A stretch of DNA of 64,000 bases. Origin: Streptomyces sp. DT2A-34 (GTDB taxonomy: Bacteria; Actinomycetota; Actinomycetes; Streptomycetales; Streptomycetaceae). Location of the stretch: the NCBI RefSeq assembly GCF_030499515.1, contig NZ_JASTWJ010000001.1:1054001-1118000 (forward strand), given 5' to 3'. Each line of letters starts with the position of its first letter. Position 1 is the first letter of the stretch. This document shows, piece after piece, positions 8,292-18,531 of this stretch. The notes under the pieces are model-generated. The model had not been told where the DNA came from. It saw nothing but the letters and a program-made list of their open reading frames with translations, and did no database searches. The translations under genes and the position numbers were made by a program.

Positions 8292-9920
8292 TCACGATCG
8301 CAGCGGCACGTCGACCAGGAGCGGCCGGGTCAACCTCCCCGCACCGGCGACCAGTTCGCGCAGATGGGTCGCGCTCTGCGCCCGTACCGCGTCGACGCCG
8401 AAGAAGCCCGCGGCCTGGGTGAAGTCGAGTTGCCCCAGCTCGGTGCCCGGGCAGACGCCCTGGCCGCCCATCGACTGGTAGGTGTCCTGGACGGTGCGGT
8501 AGGCGCCGTTGCTCATCACCACGAACAGGACGGGGGCGGACTGCCGGGCGGCGCTCCACAGGCCCTGCAGGCCGAACAGTGTGCAGCCGTCGCCCAGGAC
8601 GGCGACCACGGGCCGGCCGGGTTCGGCGAGCGCGCGGCCCACGGCGGCACCGATGCCCCAGCCGAGGCCGCCGCCGACGGTGTGGGTGTAGCTGCCGGGG
8701 CGGTCCAGGCGTACCAGGCGGCGTAACAACAGGCCGACGGTGATGGCCTCTTCGACGACCACGGCGTCGGGCGGCAGGCCCCGGGCCACGGCGTGGGCGG
8801 CGGCCCAGGGGGCGAGCGGGGCCCGGGAGTAGGCGGCGCGGGCCGCGGACTCGGCACGGTCGCGGTCGGCGGCGTGCCGTTCGCCCGCCCGCAGGATGCG
8901 GGACTTGGCGGTGTGGCCGGGGACGCGGTCACGGAGCAGTTCGGCGAGGCGGTGCAGGGAGGGGGCGAGGGCGCCGACGAGTCCGGTGTCGGCGGGGAAG
9001 TTGCGGCCGATCTCGTCCGGGTCGGAGTCGAGTTGTACGACGGTCAGGCCGGGCGGCAGGGCGGGGCCGGGGGTGTAGTGGTGCGGAGTGAAGGCGTGCG
9101 CGCCGGCGATCAGTACGGTGTCGTACGCGGCGAGCGCGGTGCGGATGGCGTCGTGGCGCGGGGGCAGCATCCCGGCGTGGAGGGGGTGCGTGGTCGGGAA
9201 GTTCAGGTAGTCGGCCATCGGCTGGTGGTGGACGGTGGCGCCGCAGGCCTCCGCGGTGCGTATGAGCGCGCCGAGGGCGTCCTCGCGGCCCACGCCGTCG
9301 CCCGCGACGATCGCCGGGCGGGTGGCGTCGCCGAGCAGGAGCGCGGCGCGTTCCAGGCCCGGGGCCGGTCCCGGTGCGGGTGTGGGGGTACGGGCCGGGA
9401 CCTCGATCTCGGTGTCCTCGGCGAGGAGGTCCATCGGGACGGAGAGGAACACCGGCCCTGCGGGCGGCCGTACGGCGAGCGCGAAGGCGCGGCGCAGGGC
9501 GAGTGGGAGGTCGCGGGCGTGCTGGACGTCGAAGGTCGCCTTCACCGCGGGGGCCGCGAGGCCCGTCAGGTCGCCCGAGAGCATCGGGTCCTGCTGGAGG
9601 TGGCGGCGGTCCTGCTGGCCGGCCGTCACCACGAGGGGGGTGCGGGAGCGGCGGGCGTTGAGCAGGCCGATCAGGCCGTTGGCCAGGCCGGCCGCTATGT
9701 GCAGGCTTACGAAGGCGGGGCGGCCGGTGCCGCGGGCGTAGCCGTCGGCCATGGAGACCACGGCGCCCTCGTGGACGCCGAGGACGTATTCGGGGGCATC
9801 GTCGGTCTCCGACAGGGCGGCGAGGAACGGCAGTTCGGTGGTGCCCGGGTTGCCGAAGACGCGGTCCACGCCCTCGCCGCGCAGGATGTCCAGGAGGGCG
9901 AGGGCGGGGCGGGTTCCCAT
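8292..9920 (-). CDS. mdlC: Benzoylformate decarboxylase-like ThDP enzyme
   Basis: A 542-residue thiamine-diphosphate enzyme. It has the N-terminal Pyr domain with FGNPGTTELPFL (the family normally has Ser where the first Thr is), the cofactor-activating Glu in GVHEGAVVSMADGYARGTG, and SLHIAAGLANG with a His matching catalytic His70. HAFTPHHYTPG lies where the second catalytic His is found. The PP domain has GDG-CTLFGLQGLW ending in SNG. This pattern points to benzoylformate or a related 2-keto acid rather than acetolactate synthase. ATG 9920 follows GAGGAG. It could feed benzaldehyde into aromatic catabolism together with the pca genes. Confidence 0.75.
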   Translation of the reverse strand: MGTRPALALLDILRGEGVDRVFGNPGTTELPFLAALSETDDAPEYVLGVHEGAVVSMADGYARGTGRPAFVSLHIAAGLANGLIGLLNARRSRTPLVVTAGQQDRRHLQQDPMLSGDLTGLAAPAVKATFDVQHARDLPLALRRAFALAVRPPAGPVFLSVPMDLLAEDTEIEVPARTPTPAPGPAPGLERAALLLGDATRPAIVAGDGVGREDALGALIRTAEACGATVHHQPMADYLNFPTTHPLHAGMLPPRHDAIRTALAAYDTVLIAGAHAFTPHHYTPGPALPPGLTVVQLDSDPDEIGRNFPADTGLVGALAPSLHRLAELLRDRVPGHTAKSRILRAGERHAADRDRAESAARAAYSRAPLAPWAAAHAVARGLPPDAVVVEEAITVGLLLRRLVRLDRPGSYTHTVGGGLGWGIGAAVGRALAEPGRPVVAVLGDGCTLFGLQGLWSAARQSAPVLFVVMSNGAYRTVQDTYQSMGGQGVCPGTELGQLDFTQAAGFFGVDAVRAQSATHLRELVAGAGRLTRPLLVDVPLRS

Positions 9921-10040
9921 GGGGCTCCTCGGGGGGGGCGGGGCCTGGAGGGGGTCGCCGGTCAGTGTCGGGGGGCGGTGGGGTGGGGGCAAGAGGGCGT
10001 GTCGCTCAGCGGTACGCGGGGGTGAGCGCCGGGCGGTTCC

Positions 10041-10259
10041 TCGCCCCCGCCGCCCCTACCCGTCCCGTCCCCAGGGGCTCCGCCCCTTCGACCCCGTTCC
10101 CAGGGGGCTCTGCCCCCTGGACCCCCGCTCCTCAAACGCCGGAGGGGCTGACGTACTCAGCCCGTCCGGCGTTTGAGGACGAGGCCCGTTCAGGGCCGAA
10201 GCGGGGGTCTGGGGGCCGCAGGCCCCCAGGGATGGGACGGGTAGGGGCGGCGGGGGCGA
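10041..10259. repeat. 219-bp composite inverted repeat with exact 26-bp outer arms
   Basis: The outer arms 10041-10066 and 10234-10259 are exact reverse complements over 26 bases. Inside are further hairpins: the GGGGCTCCGCCCC type, one of the CCAGGGGGC...GCCCCCTGG type, and the mirrored TGGGGGCC...GGCCCCCA. The left arm also occurs identically at 21757-21782, so this is a dispersed intergenic repeat family. It fills most of the interval between the fad operon end and the decarboxylase start. Confidence 0.8.
10131..10177 (-). terminator. Rho-independent-like stem-loop after the fad operon
   Basis: The centre of the composite repeat: CTCAAACGCCGGAGGGGCTGA pairs with TCAGCCCGTCCGGCGTTTGAG-type sequence across a 5-base loop, with one mismatch in a 21-bp stem. 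There is no U tract, which is common for Streptomyces terminators. It lies downstream of the leftward beta-oxidation operon. Confidence 0.6.
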
Positions 10260-10280
10260 AACCCACCCCCACCCCCGGCG

Positions 10281-12455
10281 TCACCCGTCCCCGAACCCCT
10301 CCCCCTTCCCCGCCTTCTCCACCAGCAACGCCGGCGGCGTGAACCGGTCCCCGTACCGCTCCGCCAGCTCACGCGCGCGTGCCACGAAGCCGGGTAGGCC
10401 GCCCTCGTAGCCGTTGATGTACTGCAGCACGCCACCCGTCCAGCCGGGGAAGCCGATGCCGAAGACGGAGCCGATGTTGGCGTCGGCGACCGACGTCAGG
10501 ACGCCCTCTTCCAGGAGCCTGACCGTGTCGAGCGCCTCGGAGAACAGCATGCGTTCCTGCATGTCCCGGAAGGGGATCTGCGCGCCCTCGCGCGTGAAGT
10601 GCTCGCGCAGGCCCGGCCACAGAGCCGTCCGCTTGCCGTCCGCGTCGTAGTCGTAGAAGCCGGCACCCCCGCTGCGCCCCGTGCGGCCGAACTCGTCGAC
10701 CATGCGGTCGATGACGGCCTCGGCGGGGTGGGACGTCCAGGTGCCGCCCGCCTCCTCCACGGCCCGCTTGGACTCGCCCCGGATCTTGCGCGGCAGCGTG
10801 AGCGTCAGTTCGTCCATCAGGGAGAGGACCTTGGCGGGGTAGCCCGCCTGGGCCGCCGCCTGTTCGACCGACGCGGGCTCGATGCCCTCGCCGACCATCG
10901 CGACGCCCTCGTTGATGAAGTGGCCGATGACGCGGGAGGTGAAGAAGCCGCGGGAGTCGTTGACGACGATGGGCGTCTTGTTGATCTGGCGGACCAGGTC
11001 GAAGGCGCGGGCCAGCGCCTCCTCCCCCGTGCGCTCGCCCTTGATGATCTCGACGAGCGGCATCTTGTCGACCGGGGAGAAGAAGTGGAGGCCGATGAAG
11101 TCCGTCTGGCGCTCGACGCCCTCGGCGAGCGCCGTGATGGGCAGGGTCGAGGTGTTGGAGCACAGCAGCGCGTCCGGCGCGACGATGTCCTGGATCTCCT
11201 GGAACACCTTGTGCTTGAGCTCCGGGTTCTCGAAGACCGCCTCGATGACCGCGTCACAGCCGGCCACGCCCTGGGGGTCGGCCGTCGGCGTGATGCGCGC
11301 CAGCAGCGCGTCGGCCTTCTCCTGCGTCGTACGGCCCCTGGAGACCGCCTTCGCGCACAACTTCTCCGAGTAGCCCTTGCCCTTGACCGCGGCTTCGAGC
11401 GACACGTCCTTGAGGACCACCTCGATGCCCGCGCGGGCGCACGAGTAGGCGATGCCCGCGCCCATCATCCCGGCGCCCAGGACGGCGACCTTGCGGACCT
11501 TGCGCGGCTCGATGCCCTGGGGACGGTTGGCGCCGGAGTTGACGGCCTGGAGGTCGAAGAAGAACGCCTGGATCATGTTCTTGGAGGTCTGGCCCGCCGC
11601 CAGCTCCACGAAGTAGCGCGCCTCGATGACCTGTGCCGTCTCGAAGTCGACCTGCGAGCCCTCGACAGCGGCCGCGAGGATGTTGCGCGGGGCCGGGTAG
11701 GGGGCGCCGTTCGTCTGCTTGCGCAGGCTGGCCGGGAAGGCGGGCAGGTTCGCCGCGAACTTGGGGTTGGCGGGTGTGCCGCCGGGGATCCGGTAGCCCG
11801 GCTTGTCCCAGGGCTGCTGCGATTCGGGGTGGGCCTCGATGAAGGCGCGGGCCTTGGCGAGCAGTTCCTCCTGGGTGGCGGCCACGTCGTCGATCAGGCC
11901 GTTCTGCAGGGCGCGCTGCGGGTTGTACTGGGTGCCCTGGAGGAGGACCTTCAGGAGCGCGTCGGCGATGCCGAGGAGACGGACGGTGCGTACGACGCCG
12001 CCTCCGCCCGGCAGCAGGCCGAGGGTGACCTCGGGGCAGCCGATCTTGGAGCCGGGCGCGTCGAGGGCGATGCGGTGGTGGCAGGCGAGGGCGATCTCGT
12101 AGCCGCCGCCCAGGGCCGCGCCGTTCATCGCGGCGACGACCGGCTTGCCCAGGGTCTCGATACGGCGCAGGTGGCGCTTGATCTCCATGCCGCCGTCGAA
12201 CAGTTCCCGCGCGGTCTCGGGGGTGACCCGGATCAGGTCGCGCAGGTCGCCGCCGGCGAAGAAGGTCTTCTTGGCGGAGGTGATGATGACACCGCGGATG
12301 GTGTCCTTCTCGGCCTCCAGGCGGTCGGTGATCACGGCGAGGGAGTCGCGGAACGCCTGGTTCATGGTGTTCGCGGACTGGTGGGGGTCGTCGAGGACGA
12401 GGGTGACGACGCCGGCGCGGTCCTGTTCCCAGCGGATGGTGGTGCTCTGTGTCAT
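10281..12455 (-). CDS. fadB: Fatty-acid oxidation multifunctional protein (enoyl-CoA hydratase / 3-hydroxyacyl-CoA dehydrogenase)
   Basis: A 724-residue FadB/FadJ-like enzyme. Residues about 1-200 form the crotonase domain (oxyanion-hole segments [10 protein letters not shown] and [16 protein letters not shown]). From about residue 325 is the NAD-binding domain with [19 protein letters not shown], then the dehydrogenase motif [16 protein letters not shown] with the catalytic His and the C-terminal helical domain. It performs steps two and three of beta-oxidation and should pair with the thiolase encoded 50 bases upstream. ATG 12455 is preceded by GGAGA. Last gene of a four-gene operon. Confidence 0.9.
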   Translation of the reverse strand: MTQSTTIRWEQDRAGVVTLVLDDPHQSANTMNQAFRDSLAVITDRLEAEKDTIRGVIITSAKKTFFAGGDLRDLIRVTPETARELFDGGMEIKRHLRRIETLGKPVVAAMNGAALGGGYEIALACHHRIALDAPGSKIGCPEVTLGLLPGGGGVVRTVRLLGIADALLKVLLQGTQYNPQRALQNGLIDDVAATQEELLAKARAFIEAHPESQQPWDKPGYRIPGGTPANPKFAANLPAFPASLRKQTNGAPYPAPRNILAAAVEGSQVDFETAQVIEARYFVELAAGQTSKNMIQAFFFDLQAVNSGANRPQGIEPRKVRKVAVLGAGMMGAGIAYSCARAGIEVVLKDVSLEAAVKGKGYSEKLCAKAVSRGRTTQEKADALLARITPTADPQGVAGCDAVIEAVFENPELKHKVFQEIQDIVAPDALLCSNTSTLPITALAEGVERQTDFIGLHFFSPVDKMPLVEIIKGERTGEEALARAFDLVRQINKTPIVVNDSRGFFTSRVIGHFINEGVAMVGEGIEPASVEQAAAQAGYPAKVLSLMDELTLTLPRKIRGESKRAVEEAGGTWTSHPAEAVIDRMVDEFGRTGRSGGAGFYDYDADGKRTALWPGLREHFTREGAQIPFRDMQERMLFSEALDTVRLLEEGVLTSVADANIGSVFGIGFPGWTGGVLQYINGYEGGLPGFVARARELAERYGDRFTPPALLVEKAGKGEGFGDG

Positions 12456-12505
12456 GACAGGGTCTCCGTTGAAGTCTGTTGGTGTACCGCTGATCGCGCC
12501 GGGGA

Positions 12506-13720
<1,215 letters not shown>

Positions 13721-13782
13721 TGGTAAGCCTTTCGAGGGTGAGAGTCAGCCAAGCGATGGAGCCTTGGTCGGGCAGTGCGGTC

Positions 13783-14925
13783 TCAGCCGAGCAGGGAACG
13801 GCCGATGATCTCCTTCATGATCTCGGTCGTCCCGCCGTAGATGGTCTGGATGCGGCCGTCGGTGAAGGCCCGGGCGACCGGGAATTCGCTCATATAGCCG
13901 TAGCCGCCATGCAGTTGGAGGCAGCGGTCCGCGACCCGCTTCTGCAGCTCGGTCGCCCACCACTTGGCCATGGAGGCGTGCACGGCGTCGAGCGTGCCGC
14001 TGTCGTGGTCCGCTATGCAGCGGTCGAGGAACGCGCGCGTGACGGCGCACTCGGTGGCCATCTCGGCTATCTCGAACCGGACGTGCTGCTTGGTGGCGAG
14101 CGGCCGGCCGAAGGCCTCGCGCTCCTTGACGTAGTCGGTGGTGATCTCCAGCAGGTGCTCGGCGGCGGCGATCGCGGAGACCGCGATGCTCAGGCGCTCC
14201 TGGGCGAGGTTCGTCATCAGATGGACGAAGGCGCCGTTGAGTTCGCCGAGGAGGTTCTCCTTGGCCACGCGTACGTCGTGGAAGAACAGCTCGGCCGTGT
14301 CCTGCGCCTTCTGGCCGATCTTGTCGAGGTTGCGGCCGCGTTCGAAGCCGGCCGTGCCGCGCTCGACGACGAGCAGCGACAGGCCGTGCGCGCCGCCCTC
14401 GGGGGTCGTCTTCGCGACGACGATGACCAGGTCGGCGAGGATGCCGTTGGAGATGAACGTCTTGGAGCCGTTCAGCACCCAGTGGTCGCCGCGGTCCTCG
14501 GCGTGGGTGCGGATGCCCTGGAGGTCGGAGCCGGCGCCGGGCTCGGTCATGGCGATGGCCGTGATCAGCGAGCCGTCGCAGAAGCCGGGCAGCCAGCGCC
14601 GCTTCTGCTCGTCGGTGGCGAGCGAGGTGAGGTACGGGCCGATGATGTCGTTGTGCAGGCCGAGGGCGAGGCCGGGCGCGCCCGCGCGCGTGAACTCCTC
14701 GGCGAGTACGGCGCTGTAGCGGAAGTCGGGCGTGCCGCCGCCCCCGAACTCCTCGGGCACGGCGAGCCCGAGCAGGCCCTGCTTGCCTGCGGCGCGCCAG
14801 GCGTCCCGGGAGACGATGCCGTCCTTCTCCCATTGCTCGTAGTACGGCAGCACCTCTTTGGCCAGGAACGCGCGCACGGTCTCGCGGAACGCGTCGTGCT
14901 CGGGAGCGAAGATCTGCCGCTTCAT
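13783..14925 (-). CDS. Acyl-CoA dehydrogenase
   Basis: A 380-residue FAD-dependent acyl-CoA dehydrogenase, the first oxidation step of beta-oxidation. Seen are AIAMTEPGAGSDLQGIRT (FAD and substrate signature), WVLNGSKTFISNG, and the C-terminal LQLHGGYGYMSEFPVAR and IQTIYGGTTEIMKEIIGR. The residue before the GT is Gly rather than Glu, as in long-chain and isovaleryl types, whose catalytic Glu lies elsewhere. ATG 14925 overlaps the stop of the racemase gene (ATGA), so the two are coupled. Chain length is not decided by sequence. Confidence 0.9.
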   Translation of the reverse strand: MKRQIFAPEHDAFRETVRAFLAKEVLPYYEQWEKDGIVSRDAWRAAGKQGLLGLAVPEEFGGGGTPDFRYSAVLAEEFTRAGAPGLALGLHNDIIGPYLTSLATDEQKRRWLPGFCDGSLITAIAMTEPGAGSDLQGIRTHAEDRGDHWVLNGSKTFISNGILADLVIVVAKTTPEGGAHGLSLLVVERGTAGFERGRNLDKIGQKAQDTAELFFHDVRVAKENLLGELNGAFVHLMTNLAQERLSIAVSAIAAAEHLLEITTDYVKEREAFGRPLATKQHVRFEIAEMATECAVTRAFLDRCIADHDSGTLDAVHASMAKWWATELQKRVADRCLQLHGGYGYMSEFPVARAFTDGRIQTIYGGTTEIMKEIIGRSLLG

Positions 14926-16082
14926 TCGAGGCCCTTCATGTCGGTGTCCTCCACTTCGAGGCCCTTCATCAGCTCGGGTACGCCCCATTCACGCGCGACC
15001 TCCGCCGTGTCGGCGCCCGGTTGCGCGGGGCCGGTCCGTACGGCGGTCGGGGTCGCCGAGAAGCGCGGTGCGGGCGCGGGCTGGGTGATGCCGCCGTGGT
15101 CGGTGAAGGTGCCGCGGGCGGCGAGGTGCGGGTGGTGCGGGGCCTCGCGCAGGGACAGGACGGGGGCCACGCAGGCGTCGGAGCCCTCGAAGACGGCCGT
15201 CCACTCGTCTCTCGTACGGGACTTGAAGCGAGCCGCGACCGCCTCGCGCAGCTCGCCCCAGCGGGCCCGGTCCTTGCGGGCGGAGGCGAAGTCCGTGACG
15301 CCGAGCAGCTCCAGGAACTCGTCGTAGAACTGGGGTTCCAGGGCCCCGACCGCCATGTAATTGCCGTCGGCCGTCTCATAGGTGCCGTAGTACGGGCAGC
15401 CGCCGTCCAGGAGGTTGGCGCCGCGCCGGTCCTGCCAGCCGCCGGCGGCGAGCATGCCGTGGATCATCGCGGCGAGGTGGGAGGTGCCGTCGACGATGGC
15501 GGCGTCGACGACCTGGCCGGTGCCGGTCGCGCGCGCGTGATGGAGGGCGGCGAGGACGCCGACGACGAGGTAGAGGGAGCCGCCCGCGTAGTCGCCGACC
15601 AGGTTGGCGGGGACGGCCGGCGGCTCGTCGGGGCTGCCGATCATGCCGAGGGTGCCGGTGAGCGCGATGTACGCGATGTCGTGGCCGGCGCGGTGGGCGA
15701 GCGGTCCCTCCTGGCCCCAGCCGGTCATACGGCCGTAGACGAGCGCCGGGTTGCGGGCGTGGCAGGCCTCGGGGCCGACGCCGAGGCGCTCGGCGACGCC
15801 GGGGCGGTAGCCCTCGATGAGGATGTCGGCGCGGGCGGCGAGGTCGAGGACGCGGGCGGGACCGTCGGGGGACTTCAGGTCGACGATCACCGAGCGCTTG
15901 TTGCGGTTGGTGATGTCGTACGCGGTTTCGATGGCGAGTCCCGTGCCGCCGGGCCGGTCCACGCGGACCACGTCGGCGCCCAGGTCGGCGAGGAGCATGG
16001 CGGCGAACGGGCCGGGCCCGATGCCGGCCAGCTCGACCACGCGCACGCCGGTGAGCGGGCCCTGTCCTGGCGTCGTTGCCAT
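14922..16082 (-). CDS. Alpha-methylacyl-CoA racemase (CoA-transferase family III)
   Basis: A 386-residue family III CoA-transferase fold protein. The N terminus (VRVVELAGIGPGPFAAMLLA, DLGADVVRVDRP) and GHDIAYIALTGTLGMIG with the His-Asp pair match AMACR/MCR enzymes, which invert the alpha-methyl centre of branched acyl-CoAs so they can enter beta-oxidation. That role suits its place at the head of this operon. ATG 16082 is the start, with GGGGG upstream. The coding end duplicates a short MKGLE segment just before the stop. A formyl- or succinyl-CoA transferase is the less likely alternative. Confidence 0.85.
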   Translation of the reverse strand: MATTPGQGPLTGVRVVELAGIGPGPFAAMLLADLGADVVRVDRPGGTGLAIETAYDITNRNKRSVIVDLKSPDGPARVLDLAARADILIEGYRPGVAERLGVGPEACHARNPALVYGRMTGWGQEGPLAHRAGHDIAYIALTGTLGMIGSPDEPPAVPANLVGDYAGGSLYLVVGVLAALHHARATGTGQVVDAAIVDGTSHLAAMIHGMLAAGGWQDRRGANLLDGGCPYYGTYETADGNYMAVGALEPQFYDEFLELLGVTDFASARKDRARWGELREAVAARFKSRTRDEWTAVFEGSDACVAPVLSLREAPHHPHLAARGTFTDHGGITQPAPAPRFSATPTAVRTGPAQPGADTAEVAREWGVPELMKGLEVEDTDMKGLE

Positions 16083-16123
16083 CCAGCCCCCAGATATGTG
16101 ACACAACTGCTGTAACACCAGCG

Positions 16124-16166
16124 ATGCTAAGAAGATGCATCCACGGACACAAGAGCAAGCGCTTAG
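16124..16166 (-). promoter_or_regulatory. Promoter and AAGCGCTT operator of the beta-oxidation operon
   Basis: Read leftward: TTGTGT (-35, 16147-16152), 17 bases, TAGCAT (-10, 16124-16129), giving a leader of about 35 bases before ATG 16082. Just upstream of the -35 is the palindrome AAGCGCTT (16157-16164) in the longer sequence AGCAAGCGCTTA. Such sites upstream of acyl-CoA genes are often bound by TetR-family lipid regulators. No regulator gene is adjacent. Confidence 0.5.
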
Positions 16167-16211
16167 GAAGTTACCCGCCGGAAGCCCGGCCGCGAACCCG
16201 CCCCGGCGCCA

Positions 16212-16586
16212 TCAGCGCCCGTCCAGCTCGGCTATCAGCCGCTTCGGCGCGATCGTGCGGTAGCTCTCCTCCACCCAGTCGCACAGCAGCTCCGCCGCCG
16301 GGGCGCCCTTCTGTTCCAGCGGGATGCTCACCCAGCCCGACTTGCCCAGGCCGTACCCGGCGGGCTCGGCGCCCGGGCACGTCAGGGCGTGGGCCGACTC
16401 GTCCTTGAGCTTCACCGTGATGCCCAGCGGATAGCTGCCGTCGTCGACGCCCAGGAAGACGAACACCTTCTTGTTGACCTTCGCGACCGTCTCGCCCCAG
16501 GGGTACTCCTCGGCGGCGCCCGGCATGCCGAGGGCGAACTCGCGCACTTTCTCCCACTTCTTCAGGGCATTCCTGGGCACGGCCAC
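16212..16586 (-). CDS. MmcQ/YjbR-family protein
   Basis: About 124 residues with the MmcQ/YjbR (CyaY-like fold) pattern: REFALGMPGAAEEYPWGE, then VNKKVFVFLG, SITVKLK-like strand and a C-terminal KSGWVSIPLE segment followed by SYRTIAPKRLI. The family is called DNA-binding from structure only; function unknown. GTG 16586 has GGGAGG at ideal spacing, and the homology starts just after it; a TTG at 16649 would add 21 residues without support. It is divergent from the enoyl-reductase-like gene. Confidence 0.75.
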   Translation of the reverse strand: MAVPRNALKKWEKVREFALGMPGAAEEYPWGETVAKVNKKVFVFLGVDDGSYPLGITVKLKDESAHALTCPGAEPAGYGLGKSGWVSIPLEQKGAPAAELLCDWVEESYRTIAPKRLIAELDGR

Positions 16587-16678
16587 CACATACCTCCCGG
16601 CCTCGTCGTCGGGCTCCGCACTCCTCACGCTAGCCTCGGCCACCGACAACGGCGCGTGCTGCGAGACCGAGGGGTGTC

Positions 16679-17857
16679 ATGACCAGGCTGAACAGGACGG
16701 ATCGTCCGTACGACATCGTGCTCTTCGGGGCCACGGGCTTCGTCGGGGCACTCACCGCGGAGTACCTCGCCGCGCACGCGCCCGAGGGGCTGCGCTGGGC
16801 GATCGCCGGCCGCAGCAAGGAGAAGCTGGAGAGGCTGCGCGAGCGGCTGCCCGGCGGCTCGGGGGTCGGGGTGCTGGAGGCGGACGTCGCCGATCCGGCC
16901 TCGATGCGCCGTCTCGCCGAGCACGCGCGCGTGGTGGCCACGACGGTGGGTCCCTATGTGACGTACGGCGAGGATCTCGTCGCCGCCTGCGCGGACGTCG
17001 GCGCCGACTACCTCGACCTGTCGGGTGAGCCGGAGTTCGTGGACCGGACCTACGTCCGGCACGACGCACGCGCGCGTGAGACGGGCGCGAGGCTGGTGCA
17101 CGCCTGTGGTTTCGACTCGATCCCGCACGACCTGGGCGCGTACTTCACCGTCCAGCAGCTGCCGGAGGGCGTGCCCCTGGCGGTGGACGGGTTCGTGACG
17201 GCCGACGCCACCTTCTCGGGCGGCACGTTCGCGTCGGCGCTCAACCAGTTCTCGCGCGGACGCCAGATGCTGACCGCCGCACGCGACCGCGCCCGCCACG
17301 AGCCGCGGCTGATGGGGCGCCGGGCACTGGCGCCGACGGGTGCGCCCCGGTTCGCCAAGGAGGTGGGTGCGTGGGCGGTGCCGCTGCCGACGATCGACCC
17401 GCAGATCGTCAAGCGATCCGCGCGGGCCCTCGAACGCTACGGCCCCGACTTCCGCTACCGCCACTACGCCGCCGTACGGCATCTGCCCATCGCCGTCGGC
17501 GGGGTCGCCGCGATGGGAGCGCTCGTCACGGCCGCCCAACTGCCGCCCGCCCGGCGCTGGTTGTCCGACCGGCTGAAGCCCGGCGAGGGTCCGAGCCCCG
17601 AGAAGCGCGCGAGGAGTTGGTTCTCGGTCCGCTTCGTCGGCGAGGGCGGTGGCCGACGGGTCTTCACCGAGGTGGCGGGCGGCGACCCCGGGTACGACGA
17701 GACGGCGAAGATGTTCGCCGAGTCGGCCCTGTCCCTCGCCTTCGATGACCTGCCGCCCACCGCCGGCCAGGTCACGACGGCGGTCGCGATGGGGGACACG
17801 CTGATCCAGCGGCTGCGCGGGGCGGGGATCACCTTCCGGGTGGCCGCGACCCGCTGA
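16679..17857 (+). CDS. Saccharopine dehydrogenase-like / trans-acting enoyl reductase family protein
   Basis: A 392-residue Rossmann-fold protein. The N terminus DIVLFGATGFVGALTAEYLA binds NAD(P), followed by LRWAIAGRSKEKLERL and DYLDLSGEPEFVDRTY. HACGFDSIPHDLGAYF is typical of the Rv2449c/Rv2953 group, where Rv2953 is a trans-acting enoyl reductase of phthiocerol lipid synthesis. No polyketide synthase is adjacent, so a role in lipid reduction is only inferred from family. ATG 16679 follows GAGGGG. Confidence 0.8.
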   Translation: MTRLNRTDRPYDIVLFGATGFVGALTAEYLAAHAPEGLRWAIAGRSKEKLERLRERLPGGSGVGVLEADVADPASMRRLAEHARVVATTVGPYVTYGEDLVAACADVGADYLDLSGEPEFVDRTYVRHDARARETGARLVHACGFDSIPHDLGAYFTVQQLPEGVPLAVDGFVTADATFSGGTFASALNQFSRGRQMLTAARDRARHEPRLMGRRALAPTGAPRFAKEVGAWAVPLPTIDPQIVKRSARALERYGPDFRYRHYAAVRHLPIAVGGVAAMGALVTAAQLPPARRWLSDRLKPGEGPSPEKRARSWFSVRFVGEGGGRRVFTEVAGGDPGYDETAKMFAESALSLAFDDLPPTAGQVTTAVAMGDTLIQRLRGAGITFRVAATR

Positions 17858-17911
17858 ACCGGCACTACGCCGAAGCGGCCCCGGGCCGAACCGGTCCTAC
17901 GCCGAACCGTC

Positions 17912-18058
17912 CTACTGGGTCCACCCCGCCACAGTGAAGATCATCCCGCCGATCCAGGCGAGCCCCGCCACCACGGCGAGAACCAGCGCGGCCGTCACGG
18001 CACGCTCGACGGGACGGTTCGGGTCGGCAAGGGGCTTCGTGGCGCGGTGCGTCGTCAT
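17912..18058 (-). CDS. 48-residue single-pass membrane protein
   Basis: A short frame: 20 polar, basic residues (MTTHRATKPLADPNRPVERA) followed by one hydrophobic helix of about 24 residues (AALVLAVVAGLAWIGGMIF) and a short tail ending GWTQ. Codon use is GC-rich at the third position throughout. It is probably an inner-membrane small protein with a cytoplasmic N terminus; function unknown. The clean helix and the lack of any overlapping gene support it. Confidence 0.55.
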   Translation of the reverse strand: MTTHRATKPLADPNRPVERAVTAALVLAVVAGLAWIGGMIFTVAGWTQ

Positions 18059-18119
18059 GCGTCACAGCCTGCCGATCACCGCCGGGGGCGACATCCGTAG
18101 AGGTACTCAGCCGAGGTAC

Positions 18120-18497
18120 TCAGTCGGCCTGATCGGGCGCCGGCCAGTCCCCCAACGCCGCCGCGATCCGGTCCCGCACGGCGGGATCGGGCGCCGCGTG
18201 GGCGAGCCGAACGGCGATGGGGCCGATCTGCCAGCCCGCGTGATGGTCGTAGAAGGGCGGTGGCACTGCCTCGTTGTGGGCGACTTCGCCGACCAGCTCC
18301 GCGAGGCGGACCAACAGCCGCTGCTGCTCCGTCGGGTGCTCCCCGGCCTCAATCCCCCGCCCGCGGACCAGCCCGAACACCTCGCTGCCCCGACTCCGAC
18401 GATCGCGGTCGCCCGCCAGTTCCACCGCGGCGTCGATCTCCGGGGTACGGCCCAGGCCCTCCTCCGCGGCCGCGAGCACGCGCCCTGCCCAGGCCAC
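18120..18497 (-). CDS. Conserved hypothetical protein
   Basis: A 125-residue acidic, mostly helical protein with no export signal. Recognisable pattern: EHPTEQQRLLVRLAELVGEV, then HHAGWQIGPIAVRLAHAAPD and a C-terminal AALGDWPAP. I do not recognise a named family. GTG 18497 is used because no better ribosome site exists; a start further in is possible. Ends close to the small membrane protein and follows the endonuclease V gene by 34 bases on the same strand, so they may share a transcript. Confidence 0.6.
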   Translation of the reverse strand: MAWAGRVLAAAEEGLGRTPEIDAAVELAGDRDRRSRGSEVFGLVRGRGIEAGEHPTEQQRLLVRLAELVGEVAHNEAVPPPFYDHHAGWQIGPIAVRLAHAAPDPAVRDRIAAALGDWPAPDQAD

Positions 18498-18531
18498 GGG
18501 GCAGGGGCCGACGCTAGAAGAGGGGCCGCCC

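Noticed and set aside
8793..10025. A 410-residue plus-strand frame opposite the decarboxylase gene
   Set aside because: Glycine/valine/arginine-rich shadow without domain features; the minus strand encodes a full ThDP enzyme.
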